Origin: a virus
Virus record (IMG/VR): IMGVR_UViG_3300047552_001889
Coordinates: 64,001-128,000 of that record
DNA: 64,000 nt
Reading direction: 5' to 3' (one strand)
Shown: positions 33,549 to 41,959 of the stretch, piece after piece
How positions within the stretch are numbered: the first letter of the stretch is position 1
Layout: each line of letters begins with the position of its first letter
Notes under the pieces: model-generated
Database searches by the model: none
What the model was told of the DNA's origin: nothing
What the model saw: only the letters and a program-made list of their open reading frames with translations
Position numbers and translations under genes: made by a program

Positions 33549-33610
33549 ATGAATTTTAGTAAATTATGTACAATTAACATCAAAATTAAATTTTCTAAAA
33601 AAAGATAAAA

Positions 33611-33814
33611 ATGACAACAAATAAAGATTTAGTTTTTGCCATAAGTGTAATAATTTGGTGGTTATTACTTATTTTGTCCTTTTTTTTATTTGGATTAGGC
33701 GGAGTTGCTGTGTCCCACTTTGTATGTATTGTATTATATGGAATAATGATTATTTTTAAGTTTAATAACAGAAAATTTGGAAATTGGCTTGAAAAGACTA
33801 TAAAAAGAAAATAA
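33611..33814 (+). CDS. Small membrane protein, 67 aa
   Basis: Two hydrophobic segments (about residues 8-28 and 31-49), basic end. AT-rich. A 19-codon ORF at 33549-33608 precedes it but is too short to support. Confidence 0.55.
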   Translation: MTTNKDLVFAISVIIWWLLLILSFFLFGLGGVAVSHFVCIVLYGIMIIFKFNNRKFGNWLEKTIKRK

Positions 33815-33817
33815 GAT

Positions 33818-34408
33818 ATGAATTTCACAGTAATTCCAGACGAACAAACTCCTAATACACCTCAGATAGAGGATGTTTCTAAATTTATAGAGGAGAATAA
33901 GGAAAAGATTGAGGCGTTTAAGGAGTATGCTATTTCTCGTAGAGATGGCATCGGCCTTGCAGCAAACCAGTGCGCACTTGATGGAGAACGATTCAACTTG
34001 AGAATGGTCGCTGTCAAGAATGCAGATGGTGCAGACAGAGACTGCAGAATTGCAATTGACCCAAAGATTACAAGGCTCTACGGAATTAAGCTACAGAAGT
34101 TCGAGGGATGCCTCACTTGGAAGTCGGTTCCAGGGCTCACTGTTGTTGCTGATAGATACTTCTATGTTGATGTTGAGTTCTATACTCCAGATGGAAAATT
34201 CCATAAGGAAACTCACAAGGGGTTCCAGGCACAGGTTTGGCAACATGAGGTAAACCACATCAATGGCTATGAAGAAGTTATTATGAACTTCTCTGAACTT
34301 CCATATAGAAGTGAACTTGGGCGAAATGACGATTGCCCTTGCGGTAGTGGTAAGAAGCTTAAGAAGTGCTGTCTGAATGATTATTTAAGTTGGAAAAGTA
34401 TTTGTTAA
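33818..34408 (+). CDS. def: Peptide deformylase with C-terminal SEC-C zinc motif, 196 aa
   Basis: All three deformylase motifs are present: GIGLAANQ (44-51), EGCLTW (96-101, metal ligand Cys98) and QHEVNHINGYEE (His143, Glu144, His147). The enzyme removes the formyl group from new proteins. After residue 167 comes RNDDCPCGSGKKLKKCC (Cys173, 175, 184, 185), a SEC-C zinc motif like that of SecA. Phage deformylases are known, but this tail is an unusual addition and could place the enzyme at the ribosome (inference). Confidence 0.9.
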   Translation: MNFTVIPDEQTPNTPQIEDVSKFIEENKEKIEAFKEYAISRRDGIGLAANQCALDGERFNLRMVAVKNADGADRDCRIAIDPKITRLYGIKLQKFEGCLTWKSVPGLTVVADRYFYVDVEFYTPDGKFHKETHKGFQAQVWQHEVNHINGYEEVIMNFSELPYRSELGRNDDCPCGSGKKLKKCCLNDYLSWKSIC

Positions 34409-34954
34409 ATGTATATTATTTTTCTTGATATTGATGGTGTTTTAAATACTGAATATGGTCTAAAATTTTGGACCAATAATTGGAAAAATCCCAAAAACTC
34501 TTTTCATTCAGATGGTAAAAAACAATTTTGTCCAGAAGCAATTGAGGTTTTAAGAAAAATTATTGAAAATACTGGAGCAAAAATAGTAATTTCATCAACA
34601 TGGAAATCACATGGCCTTATATGGTTCAAAAAATTTTGGAAGAATAGAAGTTTGCCAGGTGAAATAATTGGTGTTACCAAAAGTACTACCCATGGAATTA
34701 GGGGAGTTGAGGTTGAACAATGGTTGTTTAAGAAGGGATATTATTATCCAGAATCATATTGGAATGCTCCTTATTGGAATAATTTAAGGAAAAAGTGTAA
34801 AATAAAAGGATATTGCATAATTGATGATGATTGGGATTTTTTAATTCTACAAAAAAATCATTATGTAAATACTCCAGCTTATAAAGGCTTAGCTTGTGAA
34901 GGCAAGTATGAAGAGGTAATTAAAGCATTAAAATCCAAACCAATTGAAATATGA
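34409..34954 (+). CDS. HAD-superfamily phosphatase (Swiss-Army-Knife RNA repair type), 181 aa
   Basis: Motif I LDIDGVLN (Asp7, Asp9), motif II region IVISSTWK and motif III/IV IIDDDWDF support a HAD phosphatase. The compact size and STWK motif fit the HAD domain of the predicted RNA-repair type. It could remove terminal phosphates from cleaved RNA. AT-rich codon use unlike the deformylase just before it. Confidence 0.7.
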   Translation: MYIIFLDIDGVLNTEYGLKFWTNNWKNPKNSFHSDGKKQFCPEAIEVLRKIIENTGAKIVISSTWKSHGLIWFKKFWKNRSLPGEIIGVTKSTTHGIRGVEVEQWLFKKGYYYPESYWNAPYWNNLRKKCKIKGYCIIDDDWDFLILQKNHYVNTPAYKGLACEGKYEEVIKALKSKPIEI

Positions 34955-35187
34955 AAGTAAAGGACCTTATTGAAAAGCTTCAAGGTTGTGACCCAGAAGC
35001 TGTTGTGCTTGTTAGAAGTAGCAATTTTGAACTTGGTGGTAGCGAAGTTGAAGCCAAATATGTTCACGAATCAAAAGAGGGTAGCTTAAGCCAAAAGCAA
35101 TGCGTTGACGCATTTGACTACACCAGATATAGCACACCAGTTTGGTCAACGATTGGTGGAGACAAGACTGTGGTTAGCATTTCTTAA
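34951..35187 (+). CDS. Conserved small phage protein (MKVKDLIEKL family), 78 aa
   Basis: Begins MKVKDLIEKLQGCDPEAVVLV, a start I recognise from many small phage proteins of unknown function. ATGA overlap with the HAD gene. Confidence 0.65.
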   Translation: MKVKDLIEKLQGCDPEAVVLVRSSNFELGGSEVEAKYVHESKEGSLSQKQCVDAFDYTRYSTPVWSTIGGDKTVVSIS

Positions 35188-35188
35188 T

Positions 35189-35217
35189 TGTAACATTATC
35201 ATTTTATTCTCGTATAA
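35189..35217 (+). promoter_or_regulatory. Phage-type promoter
   Basis: TGTAAC (35189-35194), 16 bases, CGTATAA (35211-35217); 26 bases before ATG 35244. Drives a single-gene unit closed at 35641. Confidence 0.8.
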
Positions 35218-35243
35218 TAGAGTAACTTATAAATCAAAAAGAA

Positions 35244-35618
35244 ATGAAACGATTAGGGATTAGAAAAGCTGTTACTGCACTATTCAACAGCAGTGCTGGT
35301 CAAGGAGCTGACAAGCTAATTAATGGTGTTGTCACTCTTCCTGGAACTGTCTCGAATAAGCTGGGTGTTAAGAGTGTGTCTGACAAACTTAAAATTGATG
35401 TATCTGGCAAGTCTGCTCGAAAAAAGGCAAATCAGTCAGTTAGTCAAAAAGTTTCGATGGCCAATCAAAAGCTTGTCATGCAGGATGCATTAGACTTGGC
35501 TGCAGCTAAGGAGTTCGAAAAAGAAAAGAAAGAAAACATTTTGAAGTTTGGCTTCGGAGATGACTCGGAAGTTGGAATTGACATCAACTCAATAGCTGCT
35601 ACACGAGTGAAGGCATAA
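35244..35618 (+). CDS. Hypothetical protein, 124 aa, single-gene transcription unit
   Basis: Not recognised. Basic, low in aromatic residues, rich in Ser, Val and Lys; the middle is likely disordered. Own promoter and terminator make it a monocistron, which suggests strong or separately timed expression. Confidence 0.65.
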   Translation: MKRLGIRKAVTALFNSSAGQGADKLINGVVTLPGTVSNKLGVKSVSDKLKIDVSGKSARKKANQSVSQKVSMANQKLVMQDALDLAAAKEFEKEKKENILKFGFGDDSEVGIDINSIAATRVKA

Positions 35619-35640
35619 ATTTCCATAAATAAGAATTATA

Positions 35641-35668
35641 AAAAAGACAGGCTTTGGTCTGTCTTTTT
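35641..35668 (+). terminator. Rho-independent terminator
   Basis: AAAAAGACAG (35641-35650) pairs perfectly with CTGTCTTTTT (35659-35668); 8-base loop. Confidence 0.85.
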
Positions 35669-35678
35669 GTTTTAATTC

Positions 35679-35707
35679 TGTAACATTAATCTTTTGTTTA
35701 CGTATAA
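35679..35707 (+). promoter_or_regulatory. Phage-type promoter
   Basis: TGTAAC (35679-35684), 16 bases, CGTATAA (35701-35707). ATG 35714 after 6 bases. Stands 10 bases behind a terminator. Confidence 0.8.
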
Positions 35708-35713
35708 TCAATT

Positions 35714-36184
35714 ATGAGTTGGAAAACAGAATATTGGGAAACACTTTGTCACAAGGCAGATAAGGCTGTGGGTAAGATATTTGAAAATCTTGTCAACGGT
35801 AAATTTGATGTCAAGAAAGCTATGATTTCCCTAAGTCTTATTCCTTATGAGTATCCAAGCTCGGAGCTTGCAAAAGAAACTGTAAACAAATTCATTGACC
35901 ATGCTGTAGAAACTCTTGGAATTCCTGAAGAGGAGCTTGTAATGCACTATCAGAATGAGGATTGCAATGTAGGGCTCGCTAAGTGGACATGGGATGTTGC
36001 TCATGCGCCATACCGTTCTGGTGAATTCGAAGTGTTTTGGAATGAAGTGAAGGAAGGTTATTTAGACACTGAGTGGGATGAACTAAGAAAAATTTCTAAG
36101 AGTGTATGGGATGATGCCATGAACAATGATACTCTGTGGGCTAACTCATTTTTTGACTATTGGAAACATAAAAATTCTATATGA
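35714..36184 (+). CDS. Hypothetical protein, 156 aa
   Basis: Not recognised. Helical, acidic, rich in Trp (WKTEYWETLC, WKHKNSI at the end). First gene behind a phage-type promoter; ATGA overlap with the next. Confidence 0.65.
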   Translation: MSWKTEYWETLCHKADKAVGKIFENLVNGKFDVKKAMISLSLIPYEYPSSELAKETVNKFIDHAVETLGIPEEELVMHYQNEDCNVGLAKWTWDVAHAPYRSGEFEVFWNEVKEGYLDTEWDELRKISKSVWDDAMNNDTLWANSFFDYWKHKNSI

Positions 36185-36402
36185 AAAAAGCTAATCTAAT
36201 GATATTATTATCTGCCGTGACAATCATCTTATTGTTGATTGGTGGTGTAATGTCAATGATTAATGAGTGGAAATGGTTCTCAAGTGATGCACCAGTTAAA
36301 GCATCAGAAAGATGGGATTTCTTCTTATCTGGCCCAGTTTACTTTATAGTTCCTGGAGTCATTCTGCATATAGTCTATATACTTCTTGACCGAAAAAATT
36401 AA
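36181..36402 (+). CDS. Small two-helix membrane protein, 73 aa
   Basis: Hydrophobic segments at about residues 5-25 and 49-68 with a polar loop between. Not recognised. Confidence 0.6.
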   Translation: MKKANLMILLSAVTIILLLIGGVMSMINEWKWFSSDAPVKASERWDFFLSGPVYFIVPGVILHIVYILLDRKN

Positions 36403-36404
36403 TT

Positions 36405-36974
36405 ATGGAAAATACTAAGAACTTCAAGGTTAGAAAGCGTGGTAAGTACTTTGAAATTGAGTACTTGAAATATAACCCTTCAAACACTACAATTAAGGTT
36501 TATACATCGAGAACTATACTTCACAGCACTAAGCAAGATGCTAAGAAATTTATGACATACATTCTAACTATTGAGCCAATTATGGAAAAAATAATGAGGC
36601 AAATTGGAGTTTCATTTGATGCCAGAAAACTTATATCTATGAGACTTGATTTTATAGACAATTGTGTTCTAGGCATTGAGGCGAGAAGTGGATTTGGAAT
36701 TCATAAGCATGCAGAGCTCATCGTTGACTTTTACAAAAAAAAATATGATGAGGCATTAACAAATGGTCAAGAGATTCTTAAGTCAATTAAAGATAATCCA
36801 GTAGAATACATGTCTAATTGGAAGGTGTTCGATGATTATAAGTTTAAAAACGAACTATACGAACTTGGTCTTGAGCCGCTTGAAGCTTATTATGCAGAAA
36901 GCTCCCTTGACAAGGCTATAAAGAGTGCAGATGAAGCGCTTGAGTGGTTTAAAAAAAATGAAAGAAATGGATAA
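36405..36974 (+). CDS. Hypothetical protein, 189 aa
   Basis: Not recognised. Basic beta-rich start, then helices; no motif. Confidence 0.6.
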   Translation: MENTKNFKVRKRGKYFEIEYLKYNPSNTTIKVYTSRTILHSTKQDAKKFMTYILTIEPIMEKIMRQIGVSFDARKLISMRLDFIDNCVLGIEARSGFGIHKHAELIVDFYKKKYDEALTNGQEILKSIKDNPVEYMSNWKVFDDYKFKNELYELGLEPLEAYYAESSLDKAIKSADEALEWFKKNERNG

Positions 36975-37269
36975 GATAAATATTTTAAATAAGCAAGGAA
37001 TGCTTACTGAAGAGGATAGAAAAGCTCCTCTTGAGCGTGGTCTTAGCCACTTTACATTCAAGACTTGTCTTGACTTGTCTTGCGGTGTTGATGTAATTCC
37101 TTATGGAAATCCACAGAGAGTCTCTATTGACCATTATTCACAGGATGTTGCAAGCTTCATTACATTTTGGACACAATTTGTCATGAAAGACCTGAATGGG
37201 TTCTCTGGGTTTAGCCATGTGAAGTTCAGACTTCATGGCGAATTTGAGTTGGTTGATACTAATAAGTAA
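36958..37269 (+). CDS. Hypothetical protein, 103 aa
   Basis: Not recognised. The first ATG after which the frame is not fully inside the previous gene is 36958; ATG 36967 is equally possible. Contains LSCGVDVIPYG and an aromatic end. Confidence 0.55.
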   Translation: MKEMDKINILNKQGMLTEEDRKAPLERGLSHFTFKTCLDLSCGVDVIPYGNPQRVSIDHYSQDVASFITFWTQFVMKDLNGFSGFSHVKFRLHGEFELVDTNK

Positions 37270-37272
37270 GAA

Positions 37273-37566
37273 ATGGGAGAAATCGCAGATATGTATGAGG
37301 ATTATGCCTACGCAGAAATGGCACAATTCGAAGCCGAGCAAAAGCATCGTGAAGAGAGGGCTAAAGAAATGGAGCGTGAGTACATGCTTGGTATTTTAAA
37401 GTGGGGCTCTCTAAGTGGACCAGTCTTTGTAATCAGTATGACTGATGAGCACATTGCCAACTGTATCGAGATGATTAAACGAAATGAGTTTGCAAATGGT
37501 GAAATTAGCCACAAGTGGGTTGAATTATTTGGAATTGAACTAGAAAAAAGAAAAGCAAAGCAATGA
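37273..37566 (+). CDS. Conserved small phage protein (MGEIADM family), 97 aa
   Basis: The start MGEIADMYEDY is shared with many short phage proteins. A charged helix occupies residues 18-37, then a mixed fold. ATGA overlap with the next gene. Function unknown. Confidence 0.6.
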   Translation: MGEIADMYEDYAYAEMAQFEAEQKHREERAKEMEREYMLGILKWGSLSGPVFVISMTDEHIANCIEMIKRNEFANGEISHKWVELFGIELEKRKAKQ

Positions 37567-37913
37567 ATTCTTACCTAAGATTATTTTTTGGACTTTCAAT
37601 GATTTCACCATTGGTGTTCGCCTATTGGTCTCTTGACTTTGATAACTGGACTGCATTCTGGATTACATTTATAATGTATTCAATCTTGTACTCATTAGCA
37701 GTCATGATGTTCAACTATTTGCAGAATGGAAATCCATTTGTCTTTGAGCCAGGAAGAAAGTGGGAACTATATAAGGAGAATCAGGTTATGGATGAAACCC
37801 AGTTCCATCCTCTCTGGGGCATGGGCGTTATTAATAGAAAAGTAATTGCTGACATTTATCGCAAGAAGCAAAGAAACGGAATATATAAGTACAAGACAAT
37901 CGTAAAGAGCTAA
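37563..37913 (+). CDS. Membrane protein, 116 aa
   Basis: Two hydrophobic segments (about residues 4-22 and 32-54), then a basic cytoplasmic tail. Not recognised. Confidence 0.6.
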   Translation: MNSYLRLFFGLSMISPLVFAYWSLDFDNWTAFWITFIMYSILYSLAVMMFNYLQNGNPFVFEPGRKWELYKENQVMDETQFHPLWGMGVINRKVIADIYRKKQRNGIYKYKTIVKS

Positions 37914-37917
37914 AATT

Positions 37918-38244
37918 ATGAAAGTTAGACCATTAACCAAAATACTTCTTGTCTTATTGCTTTTTTCATTTCTTGGGAACATTAGCCAGTGCTCGGTTTC
38001 TTCTGATTTTGATACAGAAAAGGAGATGCTTGAAGCAGAGAGTCTTGAGCTTGAGTTTAAAGTACTGGAGGTTCAAAAGGAGAATGTAAGACTTCAAAAG
38101 AAGATTAACTTACTTGAACAGAAGAAGACATTGGTTCCAGATAAGAAAGTATACAAGAAAACTGTTCAACCATCAGATACAATTCCTAAAAAGGACTCAA
38201 CAAAGATTTTATCTCCAGAGGTTTCTGATACAACAAAATTTTGA
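37918..38244 (+). CDS. Membrane-anchored coiled-coil protein, 108 aa
   Basis: N-terminal signal/anchor (ILLVLLLFSFLGNI, about residues 9-22) ending near SQC, a weak lipobox. Then a coiled coil (35-70) and a Thr/Ser/Pro/Lys-rich tail. The layout resembles an inner-membrane spanin subunit, but no second subunit is evident. Confidence 0.55.
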   Translation: MKVRPLTKILLVLLLFSFLGNISQCSVSSDFDTEKEMLEAESLELEFKVLEVQKENVRLQKKINLLEQKKTLVPDKKVYKKTVQPSDTIPKKDSTKILSPEVSDTTKF

Positions 38245-38246
38245 GG

Positions 38247-39056
38247 ATGAAAGTAAAAACATTTCAGTTTAAGGCAGAGGGCTTTGGCCCATTGGTTTAT
38301 AGAACAAAGGATAATGTCACACACTATTATCAATACTACGGACATCCTTGGACCAAGATGGGCGATGAATCTCATAATCTACACCTTGTAGTTGATGAAT
38401 TTCTCAAGGATGATGTTGTAATTCATATTCCAACTGGATACATCTCTAAGTGTAGCGGATTCAATATTGATGCTGCATATCTTGAAAGTGGTCAATTCTG
38501 GAGAAAGGACTGTAAGAAACTGGTTGCTACAACAGACCAAAAAGTTAATGAAAAATACGGAATTCCACTTGTTGGTGATGATATTGTTAAGGAATATGCA
38601 TACCAGGACCAGTATGATGGTCTTGAGGAAGTTGAGCTTGTAACTGAGAGTATCTACATAGAACCAGAAGGTATTCACTCAAACAGAGGAGGGTTTATAG
38701 ATGTTCCCAAGCTGAATGAAGATGGAGAGGTAATCATGGCTCAGAAGCCAGTTGATTTTGTGGATTGGAATAAATTTACAATTGATGAGCTAATTGCTTA
38801 TCTTGAAGAGAATTTTAAGTTTGATAGTAGTGGAACAGCAAAGGCGGTTCATGAGCTAATCAGAGCCTATAGAGACAAGGATTTTTCTAACAGAATTGAA
38901 TTATATGAAAAAGATAAAGAGATTGGGTGGATTAAGGAAAGAATTATAAGTGAGAAGAAGAAACATGAAGCTGCTGGTCTCGAATGGGAGTTAATAGCTG
39001 CAACTAAGATTTTTTCAACTCTTAATCATAGAAGACAAAAAGGTAATAAACAATAA
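38247..39056 (+). CDS. Hypothetical protein, 269 aa
   Basis: Not recognised. Residues 1-60 are aromatic and beta-rich; 215-269 are charged helix. ATG 38247 used instead of the in-frame TTG 38241, which overlaps the previous stop. Confidence 0.6.
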   Translation: MKVKTFQFKAEGFGPLVYRTKDNVTHYYQYYGHPWTKMGDESHNLHLVVDEFLKDDVVIHIPTGYISKCSGFNIDAAYLESGQFWRKDCKKLVATTDQKVNEKYGIPLVGDDIVKEYAYQDQYDGLEEVELVTESIYIEPEGIHSNRGGFIDVPKLNEDGEVIMAQKPVDFVDWNKFTIDELIAYLEENFKFDSSGTAKAVHELIRAYRDKDFSNRIELYEKDKEIGWIKERIISEKKKHEAAGLEWELIAATKIFSTLNHRRQKGNKQ

Positions 39057-39068
39057 CAAATTGTTTTT

Positions 39069-39398
39069 ATGAAAAGAAATATTGAAAATGAAATTTATAA
39101 TTCAATAATTGGTCTTTGTGAACAAAAAGAACACGAAGGTATTTATCGTGGTAATGGTCATCACTTAGCACAGGCTTTGTGTGTTAAAATTGCAGAAGGA
39201 TTATTATCAAAAAAACAAAAGACAATTTATAATTCTTTAACCAATATACCACAGACTACAAAAGAAATAGGAAATAATTGCGGAATTGACAGCAAAAATG
39301 TATCTTCTCAATTATTGCAAATTTGTAAATCTACATCTTTAATTGCTTTTAAAAATAATGGCAGAATTAAATTGTGGTATCGTTATTATCAAGTATAA
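39069..39398 (+). CDS. Possible winged-helix protein, 109 aa
   Basis: Residues 50-105 (TIYNSLTNIPQTTKEIGNNC… then LLQICKSTSLIAF and a beta hairpin with KLWYRYY) fit a winged helix. Markedly AT-rich gene. Could be a transcription regulator; no palindromic site was found next to it. Confidence 0.5.
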   Translation: MKRNIENEIYNSIIGLCEQKEHEGIYRGNGHHLAQALCVKIAEGLLSKKQKTIYNSLTNIPQTTKEIGNNCGIDSKNVSSQLLQICKSTSLIAFKNNGRIKLWYRYYQV

Positions 39399-39400
39399 TT

Positions 39401-40030
39401 ATGGAAGGAATTGAAATTATAAAAAATAACCCTATTCTTCAAAAGGCATTTAACTTCATAATGAAGAATAACTCTTCAAATTATATGCCTTATCATAACT
39501 TAAATCACTTGCTCACAGTTCTCAAGTACTCTGAGTATATTGCAAAGGGTGAGGGTATTTACTTTGACAGAAGGCTTCCTCTTCACCTAGGGGCTCTATT
39601 CCATGATGTTGACCACCTTGGTGGAAAGCAGAAGAGTGATGATGAAAACATCACTAGAGCAATTGAAGCTTTCACAAGGTTTGTTGAGTATTCAAAGTGT
39701 GTAACGCTTGATGTAGCTGAGAAGACAATTCTAATTATAGAAGCAACAAGGTTTCCATATAAGGAACCACATTCATCTATTGAGGATAAGCTTAAGATGA
39801 TTATTCGAGATGCTGACCTTATGCAGCAGTTTGAGTACAACTGGATTGGTCAAACAACTCTTGGATTGGCAATGGAAGCGGGAATGTCTATTGAGGAATT
39901 TGTTCCTAAGCAGCGACTATTCCTTGAGGAAATGAAGTTCCTTACCAAGACCGCCAGGAAGTTTAAGGAAAAGAACTGGAGTCAAATTATGGAGGAGTTT
40001 AGAATCCTTGAGGTTTCACTTGAATTATAA
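39401..40030 (+). CDS. HD-domain phosphohydrolase, 209 aa
   Basis: YHNLNHL (His32), LGALFHDVDHLGG (His68, Asp69) and RDADLMQ (Asp137) form the H…HD…D metal site of HD hydrolases. These act on nucleotides, for example dNTP or (p)ppGpp-type substrates; the actual substrate cannot be read here. Fits the nucleotide-metabolism theme. ATG 39401 follows the previous stop by 2 bases; an open frame from 39374 overlaps that gene. Confidence 0.8.
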   Translation: MEGIEIIKNNPILQKAFNFIMKNNSSNYMPYHNLNHLLTVLKYSEYIAKGEGIYFDRRLPLHLGALFHDVDHLGGKQKSDDENITRAIEAFTRFVEYSKCVTLDVAEKTILIIEATRFPYKEPHSSIEDKLKMIIRDADLMQQFEYNWIGQTTLGLAMEAGMSIEEFVPKQRLFLEEMKFLTKTARKFKEKNWSQIMEEFRILEVSLEL

Positions 40031-40036
40031 ATTAAC

Positions 40037-40426
40037 ATGAATTACTTGCTAGTATTTAACACAGATGGTAAGCACTATCTGATAATGAGAGAATCTGAAG
40101 AATTTGGCGGATATGCTATTGCTGCCTATACTTCAAAAGAAGAAGTGATGAATTGCTTCAGCAGCTTCACTTCTGGTTGGACAGCTGGTCTTGAGAGAAG
40201 TACATCTTGCACCATCGCCATGATGAATATGCAGCCTGTTGCAATTAAAGCTCCAGATGATGTTGAAGATATTAAAAAATACATCATTGAGGAAAAGATG
40301 TATCATGTAACTGGTGGAGCTATGCTTGGGGGTTATCACGGTATTCCAGTTACAAAAGAAATCCTTGAATTAAAAGAATTTGAAGTGTGGAGCGAATCAA
40401 TGAAGCTTGCAGGTATTAAAAGTTAA
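40037..40426 (+). CDS. Hypothetical protein, 129 aa
   Basis: Not recognised. Beta-rich start YLLVFNTDGKHYLIMR, similar in pattern to the small protein at 51924 (WILFIFQKGNKHYLV). Confidence 0.6.
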   Translation: MNYLLVFNTDGKHYLIMRESEEFGGYAIAAYTSKEEVMNCFSSFTSGWTAGLERSTSCTIAMMNMQPVAIKAPDDVEDIKKYIIEEKMYHVTGGAMLGGYHGIPVTKEILELKEFEVWSESMKLAGIKS

Positions 40427-40432
40427 CAAATT

Positions 40433-40699
40433 ATGGAAAGACGTGATTGCTGTGAAGTCATAAGAAAAATGATGGAGCACCTACCAGAAGAAAAAAAAGA
40501 GTTTAAGGCAGACCTTGAATGGAATCTTGAAGACGCAAGCTTTAAGGCTCCAGAAGAAACTTTGCAGTGGAACAGGACAATGCAAACTCTTGAGAAGCAT
40601 ATACCGAAGCCAAGTGAGGACTGGGAATACGAAATGCTGAGCATTTTTACAACCAGAAGCATTAATGAGCTGAAGGAAATGGTTGAGTCCAATAAATAA
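40433..40699 (+). CDS. Hypothetical protein, 88 aa
   Basis: Not recognised. Acidic helical protein with a CC pair at residues 6-7. Last gene before the promoter at 40705. Confidence 0.6.
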   Translation: MERRDCCEVIRKMMEHLPEEKKEFKADLEWNLEDASFKAPEETLQWNRTMQTLEKHIPKPSEDWEYEMLSIFTTRSINELKEMVESNK

Positions 40700-40704
40700 C
40701 CAAT

Positions 40705-40733
40705 TGAAACTTTCAGCAAATTTTTGCGTATAA
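40705..40733 (+). promoter_or_regulatory. Phage-type promoter
   Basis: TGAAAC (40705-40710), 16 bases, CGTATAA (40727-40733); 18 bases before ATG 40752. Confidence 0.8.
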
Positions 40734-40751
40734 TCAAGTAAAGATAATTAC

Positions 40752-41438
40752 ATGATTGGATTTTTCATTTATTTATTTAAAGCTTTTTTTTCTAAAAAAG
40801 AAGCGAATAACCATCCTAAAACGGTTAAGGAACAGTTAGAGGAAAAAAGACTTAAGAAAATTGAGAAGTGGAAGGAGTATGCCGAGAAATTGGTGATTGA
40901 AAGTGGTATAGACCTGGAGAATGTCCTAGTTCACAACCTTGGAAGGTGGGGGCTTGCTGGCTCAAGAGCATATTCAATAAATAACTTTTGTGTAATGTAT
41001 TCTTCAAGGGAACATGGAGAGCTTAAATTTCCTCTACCCAGTCCAGATAAGCCATTCATAATTGTCCCTGAGATTGTTGATAGCTGGACATTCAGAGCAT
41101 GGGTTCATGAAATTGGCCACTATGTAAATGGTCACTATGATGAAGTTAAAAAAAAGAGGTTCATCCAAGAATATGAGGCTGAAAAATTCTGCTTCGATAA
41201 GTGCTCTGAGTCAGGCGTTGTTGATAGTTATGATTTAATAGACATAAAGTACAGTGCTATCGCATACTTGGATTCACACATAGACAAAGCAATTGAATTA
41301 AAGGATATTAGGTACATTGAGGACATTCCTCAAGAAGTTCTTGACTTCCTATACATGGCTGACTGCATGAAGGAAGAGATAGAAAAAAAGAACTTACCAT
41401 CTAGCGAGCAACTCTCCAGAGAAATTGCCTCGTGGTAA
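40752..41438 (+). CDS. HEIGH zinc metallopeptidase-like protein, 228 aa
   Basis: WVHEIGHYVNGHYDE contains HEIGH (residues 119-123), and QEYEAEKFCFDK at 139-150 could give the third zinc ligand, as in ImmA/IrrE-like proteases. A hydrophobic N-terminus (1-13) may anchor it in the membrane. Phage proteins of this type can cut repressors or toxins' partners; the target is unknown. Confidence 0.65.
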   Translation: MIGFFIYLFKAFFSKKEANNHPKTVKEQLEEKRLKKIEKWKEYAEKLVIESGIDLENVLVHNLGRWGLAGSRAYSINNFCVMYSSREHGELKFPLPSPDKPFIIVPEIVDSWTFRAWVHEIGHYVNGHYDEVKKKRFIQEYEAEKFCFDKCSESGVVDSYDLIDIKYSAIAYLDSHIDKAIELKDIRYIEDIPQEVLDFLYMADCMKEEIEKKNLPSSEQLSREIASW

Positions 41439-41440
41439 TG

Positions 41441-41469
41441 TGTAACATTTTTAAAATTTTATCGTAGAA
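41441..41469 (+). promoter_or_regulatory. Phage-type promoter (variant -10)
   Basis: TGTAAC (41441-41446), 16 bases, CGTAGAA (41463-41469; one mismatch). ATG 41476 after 6 bases. Confidence 0.7.
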
Positions 41470-41475
41470 TATCTT

Positions 41476-41958
41476 ATGGAACACCTATCACATAGAACCA
41501 AAGAATTTGTATTAACTCTTTATAAAGCACCAAAGAAGTGCTTGGAGGACCTTGATGTCTTTAAATCACTTCTTGAGTCTCTAAGAGAAACTGCATCTAA
41601 GAAAACTCACTATCACAATCTGAATGAGTGGAGTGATAAGGTTTATGATTTTGTTCACAATAAGCTAAGCGAGAACGGATTCAAGAATGGAGACCCAGAG
41701 GCCAATGACAAAAACCCAGGAGCAAGATTCTGGTGGCATGTGTATGGCATTGTTGGTGGTATTCACTACTCCAAACATCTTAAGACAGATGTTGCAAATC
41801 ATCACTCAAGTGCATACGAGAGAAACGAGGCTCTTATTGCTGAGATTGAGGATGTTCTAAGTTATGCACCTTCTCAGTTTGAGCTAGGATTTTGTGAAAC
41901 ATGCCTACAGATGACCAATCATCTTGATGGGGTTTGTCAAAAATGCAAAAAACAATAA
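41476..41958 (+). CDS. Hypothetical protein with C-terminal zinc ribbon, 160 aa
   Basis: Not recognised as a whole. Ends in GFCETCLQMTNHLDGVCQKC, a clear pair of CxxC motifs that should bind zinc. The His/Trp-rich middle (RFWWHVYGIVGGIHYSKH) is unusual. Leaderless transcript likely. Confidence 0.65.
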   Translation: MEHLSHRTKEFVLTLYKAPKKCLEDLDVFKSLLESLRETASKKTHYHNLNEWSDKVYDFVHNKLSENGFKNGDPEANDKNPGARFWWHVYGIVGGIHYSKHLKTDVANHHSSAYERNEALIAEIEDVLSYAPSQFELGFCETCLQMTNHLDGVCQKCKKQ

Positions 41959-41959
41959 T

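Noticed and set aside
33549-33608. 19-codon ORF before the small membrane protein
   Set aside because: Too short, Lys-rich and without conservation evidence; may be chance in an AT-rich gap.
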